A stretch of DNA of 52,977 bases. Origin: Bradyrhizobium canariense (GTDB lineage: Bacteria > Pseudomonadota > Alphaproteobacteria > Rhizobiales > Xanthobacteraceae). A program made the translations under genes and the position numbers. This document shows positions 21,738 through 31,059 of this stretch, one piece after another; the stretch's first letter is position 1, and each line of letters starts with the position of its first letter. The DNA is taken from NCBI RefSeq assembly GCF_019402665.1, contig NZ_VSST01000080.1:1-52977 (forward strand), written 5' to 3'. The notes under the pieces were generated by a model. It worked only from the letters and a program-made list of their open reading frames with translations. It did not search any database and was not told where the DNA came from.

Positions 21738-23852
21738 TTATCTCCGCCCCACCACCAGCGCATCCACGATGGTCACGCCCTGGCCTTCGGCGTGCACCAG
21801 CACCGGGTTGAGCTCGATCTCCGCGATCTCCTCTGCATGCTGCGCGGCAAGCAGAGAGATATCCGCGATCAACTGCGACAGTGCCGCAACATCCGCCATC
21901 GCGGCCCCGCGAAATCCTGTCAGCAGCGGTGCGGCTTTCAAGCGCGCCAGCATCGCGCCGGCTTCTTCTGCGCTGACCGGCGCCGGACGATAGACGACGT
22001 CGCGGAATAGCTCTGTCGTGATGCCGCCAAGGCCCACCATCACCATCGGCCCGAACGTCTTGTCCGTCATCGTGCCGATGATGATCTCGACACCCTGCTT
22101 CGCCATCGGGCAGACCAGCACGCCCTGAATGGCCGCCTCAGGCCTGTGCTTGCGCGCGTTGTTGAGCAGCGCCTCGAACGCCAGAAACACTTCGCCCTTT
22201 GTGGTGATATTGACGCGCACGCCGCCGACCTCGCTCTTGTGCGCGATGTCCGGCGACTGGATCTTCAGCACCAGCGGAAAGCCGATGCGGGCGACGGCGT
22301 CGTCGAGCCCGCCCTTGTCCTTCACCAGCACTTCGTCCGGCAGCGCGATGCCCGCGGTGCGGAGCAATGCCTTGCTGTCGGCTTCCGAGAGCGCCGGCGA
22401 TTGCAGGTGCGCAGAGATGTCCCGCACAGGGACTTGCGCAACGTCCAAGGGCTTCTGGAGCTTGAACTTGGCGTAGTCCACGAGTTGCCGCATCGCGACG
22501 CCGACATGGGTGAGGCCCGAGAGCACCACGACGCCGGATTTGGCAAGCTCGCGCCGGGCGAAATCGGACGGCACCGTGTAGGAATAGAACACCACAGGCT
22601 TGTGCTGCGCTGCCAGCACCGGCGTCAGCTCGGCTTCCCTAAAGGGCTTGCGGATCTCGCTCGACAGCGACAGCACGACCAGGATCGCGTCGATCTCGTC
22701 GGATGCGGTGAGCACATCGACGCTCTTTTGCAAGCCGCCCGAGGTCACGCCCTGCGCGGTGACGTCGATCGGGTTGCGCGCGGTTCCGTAGGACGGCATC
22801 AGCGTCCTGATCTGCGCCTGGACTTTTTCGGAGAGCTCCGGCATCTGCAAACCTTGCAGCGCCACGGCATCGGCGCCCCAGATGCCGGCACCGCCGGAGA
22901 CGGTGACGACGGCGACGCGATCGCCTTTCGGCAACGGATTGCTCGCAAGCACCGCTGCGATCGTCAGGGCTTCGTCGAGATCGTTGGAGACGATGAAGCC
23001 ATATTTGGCAAACACCGCGTCGTAGGCCGCCGACCATCCGGCCATGCTCGCGGTGTGCGAGGCGGCAGCGCGCATTCCGGCGCCGGAGCGGCCGACTTTC
23101 GTCACGATGACAGGCTTTTTCAACTCGGCCGCGCGCCGCGCTGCCGCGAGAAACTTGTCGACGTCGCGAATGCCTTCGATGAACAGCAGGATCACGTCCG
23201 TGGAAGCGTCCTGCACCATGTAGTCCAGGAACTCGCCGGCCCCGAGATCGGATTCGTTGCCGGCACTGACGACATAGCTCACGGCAATGCCGAGCGCGCT
23301 GGCGCGGTGATAATAGGCAAAGCCGATGCCGCCGCTCTGCGCGACGATGCCGATCCGCTTCGTCGCGGCGACCAGCGGCACCACGCCCGGCTTGACGTCC
23401 ACGGCGGGACTGAACGTCGCCGCCACGCGCTGCACCTGGCTGAAAAAACCCTCGGCGTTCGGGCCGGAAATCCGCATGTCGGTGCGTCTCGCCAGCGCCG
23501 CGATCGCGTCCTGCATCGCCGCGCTCTCCCCGCCCTCCTCGGCAAAGCCGGAGGAGATGATCACGGCGTTCTTCACGCCGGCGGCGGCACATTGCTCGAG
23601 CGCGGCAAGCACCGCGCGGGCGGGAACGAGGATGATTGCGAGATCGATCGGCGTGCCGATGTCGGTGATCGATTTGTAGCAAATGAGGCCGTCGATCTCG
23701 GCGTAATTCGGGTTCACCGGATAGATTTTTCCGGGATACTCGTTCTTGCGCAACATCGACAAGAGCCGCCCCGGAATCTTCTCATGATCGCGCGAGGCAC
23801 CGATCAGCGCGATGCTGGCGGGTGCAAAGAAGCTATCGAGCGGATGCGGCAT
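21738..23852 (-). CDS. Acetate--CoA ligase family protein (NDP-forming acyl-CoA synthetase)
   Basis: The 704-residue protein has the complete ACD layout. The CoA-binding Rossmann domain comes first (FFAPASIALIGASRDHEKIPGRLL), then the CoA-ligase domains (RIGIVAQSGGIGFAYYHRASALGIAVSYVVSAGNESDLG, with catalytic-His region TAS..ASMAGWSAAY). The C-terminal ATP-grasp domain has GIALPDEVLVKD, GFPLVLKIQSPDIAHKSEVGGVRV and MVMVGLGGITTELFRD. It forms acyl-CoA from acid plus ATP or GTP with ADP or GDP released, or runs in reverse to conserve energy. The gene is downstream of the VOC and hydratase genes and probably belongs to the same acid-activation pathway. Confidence 0.93.
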   Translation of the reverse strand: MPHPLDSFFAPASIALIGASRDHEKIPGRLLSMLRKNEYPGKIYPVNPNYAEIDGLICYKSITDIGTPIDLAIILVPARAVLAALEQCAAAGVKNAVIISSGFAEEGGESAAMQDAIAALARRTDMRISGPNAEGFFSQVQRVAATFSPAVDVKPGVVPLVAATKRIGIVAQSGGIGFAYYHRASALGIAVSYVVSAGNESDLGAGEFLDYMVQDASTDVILLFIEGIRDVDKFLAAARRAAELKKPVIVTKVGRSGAGMRAAASHTASMAGWSAAYDAVFAKYGFIVSNDLDEALTIAAVLASNPLPKGDRVAVVTVSGGAGIWGADAVALQGLQMPELSEKVQAQIRTLMPSYGTARNPIDVTAQGVTSGGLQKSVDVLTASDEIDAILVVLSLSSEIRKPFREAELTPVLAAQHKPVVFYSYTVPSDFARRELAKSGVVVLSGLTHVGVAMRQLVDYAKFKLQKPLDVAQVPVRDISAHLQSPALSEADSKALLRTAGIALPDEVLVKDKGGLDDAVARIGFPLVLKIQSPDIAHKSEVGGVRVNITTKGEVFLAFEALLNNARKHRPEAAIQGVLVCPMAKQGVEIIIGTMTDKTFGPMVMVGLGGITTELFRDVVYRPAPVSAEEAGAMLARLKAAPLLTGFRGAAMADVAALSQLIADISLLAAQHAEEIAEIELNPVLVHAEGQGVTIVDALVVGRR

Positions 23853-23897
23853 GGAGTGATCCCCTTCTTATTCTTCGTGCACCGCCGTATCCAGACC

Positions 23898-24020
23898 GTC
23901 ATCCTGAGGTGCGAGCCGCGCGCTGCATAGCACCGTGCGGGGAGCCTCGAAGGATGAGCGGCCCCGCCGGTGGCCGTCGCCCTTCGAGGCTCGCCGAAGA
24001 GGTGAGCACCTCAGGGTGAC
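23898..24020. repeat. Palindromic repeat, family D (GTCATCCTGAGGTG)
   Basis: The left end GTCATCCTGAGGTGCGAGC and the right end GAGCACCTCAGGGTGAC are inverted, with internal GCCTCGAAGGATG and CCTTCGAGGC also pairing. A rearranged relative lies at 51401-51529. Confidence 0.75.
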
Positions 24021-24037
24021 GGATCACTGCCAAGCAC

Positions 24038-24793
24038 TCAACTGACGCGGAACGTCACCCCACCGAGCAAGAACTCGTTGCCCGCCACGGCATGTCCCTT
24101 CGCCCTCGCAGCATGCAGCACGCCGGCAACATCAGTGACCCGAAACTCCAGCGCGCTCATGATTTCGCTGGCGCCCTTCACGAAGCGGAATGTTGCGTTG
24201 GGCAGCTTCAGTTCGGCATCGCCAGTCGGCGCAACGCCGATGATCTTGCCCCAATGCTCGGCCAGCCGTTGCGGGTCCGGGCTCTGCATTTCTACGCAAG
24301 TCAGCGCCTGCGTCACGTCCTTGCGGATGAATTTTTGCCAGTCAGGGCCGGCAGGTGGATACGGCCCCAAAATGTCGTCGCTGCCTTCGGTGTGGTTGAA
24401 CTCGATGAAGGCGGCGCGGCAGTCGCGGGGATGGAGCTGCACGCCGTGATAGGGCGCGTGGTCGATGACGTTGGCGGTGCGCACACCCAGCGCGTTGGCG
24501 TTCCGGCCGCGCTCGTCGGGATCGTTGCAGCAGAAGATCGCCATGTAGCCGCCGCGCCCGCCGCTCTTCTCGATGAAGCGGCCGGCCGTGGTGCCGTCCT
24601 TGAACGGCGCGACCACCTCCAGCAGGATCGTGTCGACCGGCAGCAGCGCGTTCTCCAGGCCGTATTTCGCAACATTGCCGTCGCGGTAGCAGACAGCGAG
24701 GCCCATGATATCAGCGATGTCGGAGATCACGGGCGCGAGCTGCGGCGCGACCAGGCAGATCTGCCGCAACCGCATATAGGGCGCCATCGTCAT
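24038..24793 (-). CDS. VOC-superfamily (glyoxalase-like) protein
   Basis: The ATG at 24793 overlaps the stop of the enoyl-CoA hydratase gene (ATGA), giving 251 residues. Two vicinal-oxygen-chelate modules are visible: MRLRQICLVAPQLAPVISDIADIMGLAVCY in the first, and QALTCVEMQSPDPQRLAEHWGKIIG in the second. Candidate metal ligands include the conserved His/Glu of YHGVQLHPRDC...FIEFN and SALEFRV. VOC enzymes are epimerases, dioxygenases or lyases; no specific reaction can be assigned. The translational coupling argues it acts with the hydratase. Confidence 0.85.
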   Translation of the reverse strand: MTMAPYMRLRQICLVAPQLAPVISDIADIMGLAVCYRDGNVAKYGLENALLPVDTILLEVVAPFKDGTTAGRFIEKSGGRGGYMAIFCCNDPDERGRNANALGVRTANVIDHAPYHGVQLHPRDCRAAFIEFNHTEGSDDILGPYPPAGPDWQKFIRKDVTQALTCVEMQSPDPQRLAEHWGKIIGVAPTGDAELKLPNATFRFVKGASEIMSALEFRVTDVAGVLHAARAKGHAVAGNEFLLGGVTFRVS

Positions 24794-25578
24794 GCGCCCT
24801 TGAAGGTCGGCTTGCGCTTCTCGACGAACGCCTTTGCGGCCTCCTTGTGATCCTCGGTGTCGCTGCAGCGGGTGTGGTGGATCGCCTCGCCGTCGAAGCA
24901 ATCCTCCAGCGCGAGATGCTCGGCATTGTTGATGTTGCGCTTGATGAAGCCGAGCGCGATCGACGGGCCTTGCGCCAGCGACAGCGCGAGCTCGTGCGCG
25001 GCCGCGTCGATCTCGGCGTCGGGGACGACCTTGGTCACCATGCCGATCGCATGAGCCTCCTTCGCGGTCAGCACCGGCGAGGTCAGATAGAGCTCGCGCG
25101 CCCGCGCACTGCCGAGCAGCTGGGTGAGGAAATAGGTGCCGCCGTAATCGCCGGAGAAGCCGACTTTTGCGAACGCGGTCGTGATCTTGCAGGATTCGGA
25201 GGCGACGCGGAGGTCGCACGACAGCGCCATCGACAGACCCGCGCCGGCCGCCGCGCCATCGAGCTGCGCCACCACGGGTTTCGGCATCTGGTGCAGGATG
25301 CGCGACACCTCCATGCCGCGGCGCAGGTTCGCCATCTTCACTTCGAACGGCAGCGGCGCCCGGCCCTCCGCCATCGACTTGACGTCGCCGCCGACGCAGA
25401 ACGAGCCGCCCGCGCCCTTCAACAAGACCGCGCGCACCTCCGGATCATCAGCGGCGCGACGCGCCGCCACGACCAGCCCGGCGACCATGTCCGGGTTGAG
25501 CGCGTTCTTCCGCTCGGGCCGGTTCATGGTGATGGTGAGCAGCCCACCCTCGAGCTTCTGCAGAACCATGTCGTTCAT
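24790..25578 (-). CDS. Enoyl-CoA hydratase/isomerase family protein
   Basis: ATG 25578 (GGGAGAAG upstream) gives 262 residues. The oxyanion-hole segments are GAGGSFCVGGDVKSM and LDGAAAGAGLSMALSCDLRV, followed by ITTAFAKVGFSGDYGGTYFLTQLLG and a C-terminal basic tail (EKRKPTFKGA). The GDYGG...F pattern resembles the 2-(1,2-epoxy-1,2-dihydrophenyl)acetyl-CoA isomerase (PaaG-like) subgroup, but this is weak. It overlaps the VOC gene at its stop. Confidence 0.92.
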   Translation of the reverse strand: MNDMVLQKLEGGLLTITMNRPERKNALNPDMVAGLVVAARRAADDPEVRAVLLKGAGGSFCVGGDVKSMAEGRAPLPFEVKMANLRRGMEVSRILHQMPKPVVAQLDGAAAGAGLSMALSCDLRVASESCKITTAFAKVGFSGDYGGTYFLTQLLGSARARELYLTSPVLTAKEAHAIGMVTKVVPDAEIDAAAHELALSLAQGPSIALGFIKRNINNAEHLALEDCFDGEAIHHTRCSDTEDHKEAAKAFVEKRKPTFKGA

Positions 25579-25624
25579 GGGGCTTCTCCCTTGTCGTTGT
25601 TTTGCTTGATCTATCACCACACTC

Positions 25625-25693
25625 GTCATTGCGAGCGAAGCGTTTCCGCGGAGACAGCCTGGATTGCTTCGTCGCTTCGCTCCTCGCAATGAC
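25625..25693. repeat. Long inverted repeat, family A copy 2 (degenerate)
   Basis: Outer arms GTCATTGCGAG and CTCGCAATGAC, with partly paired interiors (GCGAAGCG and CGCTTCGC). It lies between two minus-strand genes. Confidence 0.8.
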
Positions 25694-25698
25694 GGTGT

Positions 25699-26904
25699 TT
25701 ATTTCTTCACCAGCGGACAGCGCGACTGCTCCAGCGACTGGAACGCCTCGCTGCCGGGCACCGTGGCGAGCAGCTTGTAGTCGTCCCAGCGGCCCTTGGA
25801 TTCCGACGGCTTCTTGACCTCGAACAGGTACATGTCGTGCAACATGCGGCCGTCCTCGCGGATCTTGCCATTCTTGGCGAAGAAGTCGTTGATCGGTGTC
25901 TCCTTCATCATTTTCATCACCGTCGCGGCGTCGGTCGTGCCGGCCGCCTTCACTGCTTTCAGATAGTGCGTCACGGAAGAATAGACACCGGCTTGCGCCG
26001 AGGTCGGCGGCCGCTTCATGCGCTCCTGGAAGCGCTTCGAGAACGCGCGGGTGTCGTCGTTGAGATCCCAGTAGAAGGCTTCCGCAAGCAACAGGCCCTG
26101 CGCGGTCTCGAGCCCGATCGAGTCGATGTCGGTCACGAAGGCGAGCAGCGGCGAGACCTTCTGGCCGCCCTTGGTGATGCCGAACTCGGCCGCCTGCTTG
26201 ATGGCGTTGACGGTGTCGCCGCCGGCGTTCGCGAGCCCGATCACCTTTGCTTTCGAGGCCTGGGCCTGCAGCAGGAACGACGAGAAATCCGACGTGTTGA
26301 GCGGATGGCGCACGCTGCCGAGCACCTTGCCGCCGGTCTTGGTCACGACGGCGCTGGTGTCCTTCTCCAGATCCTGGCCGAAGGCGTAGTCGGCGGTGAG
26401 GAAGTACCAGGTGTCGAGGCCCGACTTCACGGCCGCAAGGCCGGTCACATTGGCCTGGCCGTAGGTGTCGAACACATAGTGAATGGTGTAGGGACCGCAG
26501 GCCTCGTTGGTGAGGCGGATCGAGCCCGGGCCGTTGAACATGATGATCTTGTTGCGCGCTTTCGCGATCTCGCCGGCGGCAAGCGCGGTCGCGGACGCCG
26601 CGACGTCATAGATCATTTCGACGCCCTGATTGTCGAGCATGTCGCGGGCGATATTGGCGGAGAGATCGGCCTTGTTCTGATGGTCGGCAGCCAGCACCTG
26701 GATCTTGCGGCCGAGCACCTCACCGCCAAAGTCCTCCACGGCCATCTTGGCCGCGGTCTCGCTGCCGGGGCCGGTGATGTCGGCATACAGGCTCGACATG
26801 TCGAGGATGCCGCCGATCTTCAGTGGCGGCTTGTCCTGGGCCTGTGCGGCGCTTGCACTCAGCGCCAACGCAGCAGCAAAAATACCCGACACAACATGCT
26901 TCAT
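25699..26904 (-). CDS. ABC-transporter substrate-binding protein, branched-chain amino acid type
   Basis: The 401-residue protein has a signal peptide (MKHVVSGIFAAALALSASAAQA) and the LivK-type periplasmic-binding fold: LKIGGILDMSSLYADITGPG, KIQVLAADHQNKADLSANIARDMLD, then two-lobe features (DTWYFLTADYAFGQDLEKDTSAVV). Members of this group in rhizobia often bind aromatic or short-chain acids instead of amino acids. The permease and ATPase genes (livHMGF) are not in the window. Its position beside acyl-CoA catabolic genes suggests uptake of their substrate. A palindrome with TTCCGC-AAA-GCGGAA lies 130 bases upstream. Confidence 0.93.
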   Translation of the reverse strand: MKHVVSGIFAAALALSASAAQAQDKPPLKIGGILDMSSLYADITGPGSETAAKMAVEDFGGEVLGRKIQVLAADHQNKADLSANIARDMLDNQGVEMIYDVAASATALAAGEIAKARNKIIMFNGPGSIRLTNEACGPYTIHYVFDTYGQANVTGLAAVKSGLDTWYFLTADYAFGQDLEKDTSAVVTKTGGKVLGSVRHPLNTSDFSSFLLQAQASKAKVIGLANAGGDTVNAIKQAAEFGITKGGQKVSPLLAFVTDIDSIGLETAQGLLLAEAFYWDLNDDTRAFSKRFQERMKRPPTSAQAGVYSSVTHYLKAVKAAGTTDAATVMKMMKETPINDFFAKNGKIREDGRMLHDMYLFEVKKPSESKGRWDDYKLLATVPGSEAFQSLEQSRCPLVKK

Positions 26905-27033
26905 CGAAAAAGGCCTCCCTTATCGCGCCGTACTCTGATGGCGGCTTGGTTATTGGTGTTGCCGCAATCATGCCGCATGCGCGACAGCGCAGCAAGCGCG
27001 CGGGACGATGCAGATGAGCGATCAACACGCGCT

Positions 27034-27048
27034 TTCCGCAAAGCGGAA
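27034..27048. promoter_or_regulatory. Short palindrome upstream of binding-protein gene
   Basis: TTCCGC-AAA-GCGGAA, 130 bases before the binding-protein ATG. It shares the TCCGC-(3)-GCGGA core with the palindrome at 18409-18421. It may be a second site of one regulator; a 15-nt match can arise by chance in GC-rich DNA. Confidence 0.3.
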
Positions 27049-27076
27049 TGACGAGATGCGGAAGAGTGCCTCCGCC

Positions 27077-27154
27077 GTCATTGCGAGCGCAGCGAAGCAA
27101 TCCAGGATCTTTCCTCTGAGGGACTCTGGATTGCTTCGCTGCGCTCGCAATGAC
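27077..27154. repeat. Long inverted repeat, family A copy 3
   Basis: Perfect 29-bp arms beginning GTCATTGCGAGCGCAGCG, nearly identical to copy 1 at 14931-15008; the loop differs. It lies between two divergent genes. Confidence 0.9.
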
Positions 27155-27231
27155 GGAGTATGAACAAACAGTCTTCGCGCCCCACCGCGCTTGAGTTATA
27201 ATTGGAGCGCAACGCAACCTCACCGGGCAAC

Positions 27232-27996
27232 GTGACGCAACGGCTTCAGCTGATCGCAATCCTTCTCGTCGCGGGGCAGAGCGCATTCGCGAGCCCGTGC
27301 CAGTTCGAGTCCCAGGGCGAAGGCCGCGTCACCGCGATCGATGCGCGCAGTCTGCGGCTCGATGACGGCCGGGAAATCCGCTTGACCGGCATCGAGCCGA
27401 CCGCGACCACGAAGCAGGCGCTGACCTCGCTGCTGGTCGGGCACGACGTGATCCTGCGCAGCGCCGACGACACGCCTGACCGCTATGGCCGCCAGGGCGC
27501 GCTGGTCTTTGTCGGCGAGAGCGACATCTCCGTGCAGGCGACGCTCCTCGCCCAGGGCGACGCCATCGTCTCCGCCGAGATTGCCGATAAGGACTGCGCG
27601 GCGGCCCTGATGGCGTCGGAGGCCGAGGCGAGGCGCCAAAAAAAGGGCAGCTGGGCTGACCCGTCGGCCATAAAAAACGCGGAAAGTCCGGACGATATTT
27701 TGGCGGGGATCGGGCGTTTTGTGGTGGTCGAAGGCAAAGTCCTGTCGGTCCGGCAAGCTGGGGCAATGACCTACCTCAACTTCGGACGAAACTGGACACG
27801 CGGCTTCGCCGTGACTATTTCAAAGCGCATGGTACCCGCGTTCGAAAGCGCCGGGATCGCTCTTAAGTCTCTGGAAAATAAACGTATTCGTGTCCGAGGC
27901 TGGGCTGAGGGGAATACGGGGCCGCGTATCGATATACGCCTCGTAGGACAAATCGAGTTGCTGGGCGCAAACGAGCCGACAGGGGTAAGGCCCTAA
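27232..27996 (+). CDS. Thermonuclease (SNase-like) family protein, secreted
   Basis: I take GTG 27232 as start (254 residues); an in-frame TTG 27202 is also possible. The signal peptide is VTQRLQLIAILLVAGQSAFAS. The SNase-like region shows GEGRVTAIDARSLRLDDGREIRLTGIEP, DRYGRQGALVFVG (the DRYGR motif of staphylococcal-nuclease-type domains), ADKDCAAALMASEAEARRQKKGSW. A C-terminal OB-like part (VVVEGKVLSVRQAGAMTYLNFGRNW) follows. The two catalytic arginines of true SNases are only partly evident, so activity is uncertain. It is followed 26 bases later by the M48 protease gene. Confidence 0.8.
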   Translation: MTQRLQLIAILLVAGQSAFASPCQFESQGEGRVTAIDARSLRLDDGREIRLTGIEPTATTKQALTSLLVGHDVILRSADDTPDRYGRQGALVFVGESDISVQATLLAQGDAIVSAEIADKDCAAALMASEAEARRQKKGSWADPSAIKNAESPDDILAGIGRFVVVEGKVLSVRQAGAMTYLNFGRNWTRGFAVTISKRMVPAFESAGIALKSLENKRIRVRGWAEGNTGPRIDIRLVGQIELLGANEPTGVRP

Positions 27997-28022
27997 AAAG
28001 GGCCAGGCACGGGTTAAGCGAC

Positions 28023-29519
28023 GTGAATGGGGTGCTAGGACGGCACGGACAAGGTGAACGCCGCCTGCGGGCAGCGCCGGCTGTGCTATGCCTCGTGCTG
28101 GGTTCAGCCCTTGCCGGCTGCGGCGATATGGGCCGCTTCCAGACCGCGGCGGCCCCGCCGACCGTCGCGATGCCCAAGCCGAAGCCGGCCGTCGCCCAGA
28201 CCCCCGCCACCGAGAAGGAGCATGAGCGCATCCTGGCGAGCTATGGCGGCACCTATGACGACGCCAGGCTCGAATCGCTCGTCACCAAGACCGTCGACCG
28301 GCTGGTCGCTGCGTCCGATCGGCCCGACCAGGGTTACCGGGTCACGATCCTCAATTCCGGCGCGGTGAACGCCTTCGCGCTGCCGAACGGCCAGCTCTAT
28401 GTCACGCGGGGCCTGCTTGCGCTGGCGAGCGATACGTCGGAATTGTCCTCCGTGCTCAGCCACGAGATGGCGCATGTGCTGTCCAAGCACGCCGCGATGC
28501 GCGAGGACCAGGCCCGCCAGGCCGCGATCGTCACCCGCGTCGTCACCGACATGAGCAACGATCCCGATCTCACTGCGCTCGCGCTCGCCAAGACCAAGCT
28601 GACCATGGCGAGCTTTTCGCGCAATCAGGAGTTCGAGGCCGACGGCGTCGGCGTCGGGATTTCCGCCAAGGCCCATTTCGACCCTTATGGTGCCGCACGC
28701 TTTCTCTCGGCGATGGAGCGCAATGCCGAACTGAAGGTCGGCAAGACCTCGCTCGATCCGCGCGCGCAGGATTTCACCTCGTCGCATCCGGCGACGCCCG
28801 AGCGCGTGCAGAACGCGCAGACCATCGCGCGGCAATACGCAGCGCCAGAGGGCGGCGAGCGCGACCGCGAGACCTATCTCGCCGCGATCGACAACCTCGT
28901 CTACGGCGAAGACCCCAGCGAAGGTTTTGTCCGCGGCCGGCGCTTCCTGCATCCGAAGCTCGGCTTCACCTTCCAGGCGCCGGACAATTTTACGCTCGAC
29001 AACACTGCGCAGGCCGTGATCGGCGTGCGCGACGGCGGCTCGCAGGCGATGCGGTTCGACGTCGTGCGGGTGCCGGCTGAACAGTCGCTCGGCGATTACC
29101 TGAATTCCGGCTGGATGGAAGGCGTCGAGAAGGCCTCCACCGAGGACATCACCATCAACGGTTTTCCGGCTGCGTCCGCCACCGCCAAGGGCGACCAGTG
29201 GCAGTTCAAGGTCTATGCGCTGCGGTTCGGCAGCGACGTCTACCGCTTCATCTTCGCGGCACGGCAGAAGTCGACCGAGAGCGAGCGCAATGCGCGCGAG
29301 ACCGTCGGTTCATTCCGCCGCCTGACGCTCGACGAGATCCAGGCCGCGCGCCCGCTGCGCATCAAGGTCATCACCGTGCAGCCCGGCGACACCGTGGAAT
29401 CGCTCTCCCACCGCATGGCTGGCGTCGATCACCCGGCCGAACGTTTTCGCGTCCTCAACGGGCTCGATCGCAACGCGCAGGTGAAGGTGCGCGATCGTGT
29501 GAAGGTCGTGGCGGATTGA
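28023..29519 (+). CDS. M48-family metalloprotease lipoprotein (BepA/LoiP-like) with C-terminal LysM-like end
   Basis: The 498-residue protein has a lipoprotein signal with lipobox LAGC (Cys about 33). The zinc protease motif HEMAH lies at 147-151 with third ligand in FEAD around 208. The segment SHPATPERVQNA (about 260) is typical of periplasmic M48 proteases that clear misassembled outer-membrane proteins. The C-terminal half has a beta-rich domain (LGFTFQAPDNFTL) and a LysM-like end (ITVQPGDTVESLSHRM...NGLDRNAQVKVRDRVKV). The start is GTG. Confidence 0.92.
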   Translation: MNGVLGRHGQGERRLRAAPAVLCLVLGSALAGCGDMGRFQTAAAPPTVAMPKPKPAVAQTPATEKEHERILASYGGTYDDARLESLVTKTVDRLVAASDRPDQGYRVTILNSGAVNAFALPNGQLYVTRGLLALASDTSELSSVLSHEMAHVLSKHAAMREDQARQAAIVTRVVTDMSNDPDLTALALAKTKLTMASFSRNQEFEADGVGVGISAKAHFDPYGAARFLSAMERNAELKVGKTSLDPRAQDFTSSHPATPERVQNAQTIARQYAAPEGGERDRETYLAAIDNLVYGEDPSEGFVRGRRFLHPKLGFTFQAPDNFTLDNTAQAVIGVRDGGSQAMRFDVVRVPAEQSLGDYLNSGWMEGVEKASTEDITINGFPAASATAKGDQWQFKVYALRFGSDVYRFIFAARQKSTESERNARETVGSFRRLTLDEIQAARPLRIKVITVQPGDTVESLSHRMAGVDHPAERFRVLNGLDRNAQVKVRDRVKVVAD

Positions 29520-29535
29520 CGTACGCTAAACTGCC

Positions 29536-29628
29536 GTAGGGTGGGCAAAGCGAAGCGTGCCCACCATTCCCGATCAGGATTATTGAAAGATGGTGGGCAC
29601 GGCGCTTACGCGCCTTTGCCCACCCTAC
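29536..29628. repeat. Palindromic repeat, family B copy 1 (GTAGGGTGGGC)
   Basis: GTAGGGTGGGCAAAGCG and CGCCTTTGCCCACCCTAC form inverted ends, with inner GTGCCCACCAT/ATGGTGGGCAC pairing as well. It lies between convergent genes. A relative at 38074-38154 shares GTAGGGTGGG ends. Confidence 0.88.
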
Positions 29629-29641
29629 AAGCTCCGCCCGA

Positions 29642-30967
29642 TCAGCGCCCCGCGTCCATATCGCCGGCCTCGCGCTGGCCGCTGAGCCAGAGCGCGAGCA
29701 AGGTCCAGAACGCGCCCGACAGCAGGTACGCACCCGAGGCGATGACGCCGAGGTTGGTCGCCAGCAACAGCGCGACCAGCGGTGCAAAGCCGGCGCCGAA
29801 CAGCCAGGCCATGTCGGAGGTCAGCGCCGAAGCCGTGTAGCGATACGCCTGCTTGAAGTTCGAGGCGATCGCACCCGACGACTGGCCGAACGACAGACCG
29901 AGCAGGATGAAGCCGATCACCATGTAGATGGTCTCGCCGAACGCGCCGGCATCGAGCAGCTGCGGGGCGAAGCCGCTGTAGATCGCGATCGCGATCGCCG
30001 ATCCCATCAGCAGCGATTTGCGGCCGACGCGGTCGGCGATGACGCCGGAGAGCACGATCGCGCCGACGCCGAACACGGCGGCGACGATCTCGATGATCAG
30101 GAAGCGCACCGGACTTTCGCGGGTGAACAGGAACACCCAGGACAGCGGAAACACCGTGACCATATGGAACAGAGCGAAGCTTGCCAGCGGCGCAAACGCA
30201 CCGAGCATGATGTTCTGGCCTTCGCGCGCCACCGTCTCGGAGATGCGCGAGGGCTGCAATTCGCGGGTCTCGAACAGCGAGGCATATTCTTCCGTCGTCA
30301 CCATGCGCAGGCGCGCGAACAGCGCCACGACGTTGATGGCAAAGGCGACGAAGAACGGATAGCGCCAGCCCCAATCGAAGAAGTCGTCGGCCGAGAGATT
30401 TCCGGCGAAATAGGCGAACAGCCCGCTCGCCACGATCAGACCGAGCGGCGCACCAAGCTGCGGCACCATCGCGTACCAGCCGCGCTTTGAAGGCGGCGCG
30501 TTCAGCGCCAGCAGCGAGGCCATGCCGTCCCAGGCGCCGCCCCAGGCCAGACCCTGTGCGATGCGCGCCAGCGCCAGCAGCCAGATCGCGGCAACGCCGA
30601 TCTCGTGATAGCCGGGCAGGAACGCGATCGCGACGGTGGCGGTGCCGAGCAGGAACAGCGCCGAGATCAGCTTGGCCGTCTTGCCGTATTCGCGGTCGAC
30701 CGTCATGAAAATGACGGTGCCGATCGGCCGGGCCATGAAGGCCAGCGCGAAGATCATGAAGGAATAGAGGGTGCCGGTCAGTTCACTCGTGAACGGGAAC
30801 ACCAGGCGCGGGAACACGATCACCGAGGCGATCGCGAAGACGAAGAAGTCGAAGAATTCCGAGGTGCGGCCGATGATGACGCCGATAGCGATCTCGCCGG
30901 GACTGGCCTGGTCGTGGCCGTGCTCGCCCGAGTGGTCTGCCATTGCGGGGGTCTGTGCCATCGCCAT
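29642..30967 (-). CDS. MFS transporter, metabolite:H+ symporter (MHS) type
   Basis: ATG 30967 gives 441 residues with about twelve hydrophobic segments. MHS-type features are the N-terminal EIAIGVIIGRTSEFFDFFVFAIAS, the loop 2-3 region MARPIGTVIFMTVDREYGKTAKL, and ARIAQGLAWGGAWDGMASLL with basic residues. Members import organic acids, betaine or shikimate-like solutes with protons. An N-terminal His-rich cytosolic stretch (DHSGEHGHD) is unusual but short. It is divergent from cyoA, and a 23-nt palindrome stands in between. Confidence 0.9.
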   Translation of the reverse strand: MAMAQTPAMADHSGEHGHDQASPGEIAIGVIIGRTSEFFDFFVFAIASVIVFPRLVFPFTSELTGTLYSFMIFALAFMARPIGTVIFMTVDREYGKTAKLISALFLLGTATVAIAFLPGYHEIGVAAIWLLALARIAQGLAWGGAWDGMASLLALNAPPSKRGWYAMVPQLGAPLGLIVASGLFAYFAGNLSADDFFDWGWRYPFFVAFAINVVALFARLRMVTTEEYASLFETRELQPSRISETVAREGQNIMLGAFAPLASFALFHMVTVFPLSWVFLFTRESPVRFLIIEIVAAVFGVGAIVLSGVIADRVGRKSLLMGSAIAIAIYSGFAPQLLDAGAFGETIYMVIGFILLGLSFGQSSGAIASNFKQAYRYTASALTSDMAWLFGAGFAPLVALLLATNLGVIASGAYLLSGAFWTLLALWLSGQREAGDMDAGR

Positions 30968-31059
30968 TCGCGCGCCCTTAACGTCCTGAAAACCAAAGCT
31001 GACCGCCCGGCGAGGCGCCAGGCAATCTAGCCTTGTCTGGCGCAACATCCCGCAGTGCA

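Noticed and set aside
22146..23930. 594-codon open frame on the plus strand
   Set aside because: Antisense shadow of the NDP-forming acyl-CoA synthetase; no domain and no ribosome site.
25837..27051. 404-codon open frame on the plus strand
   Set aside because: Antisense shadow of the branched-chain-type binding protein.
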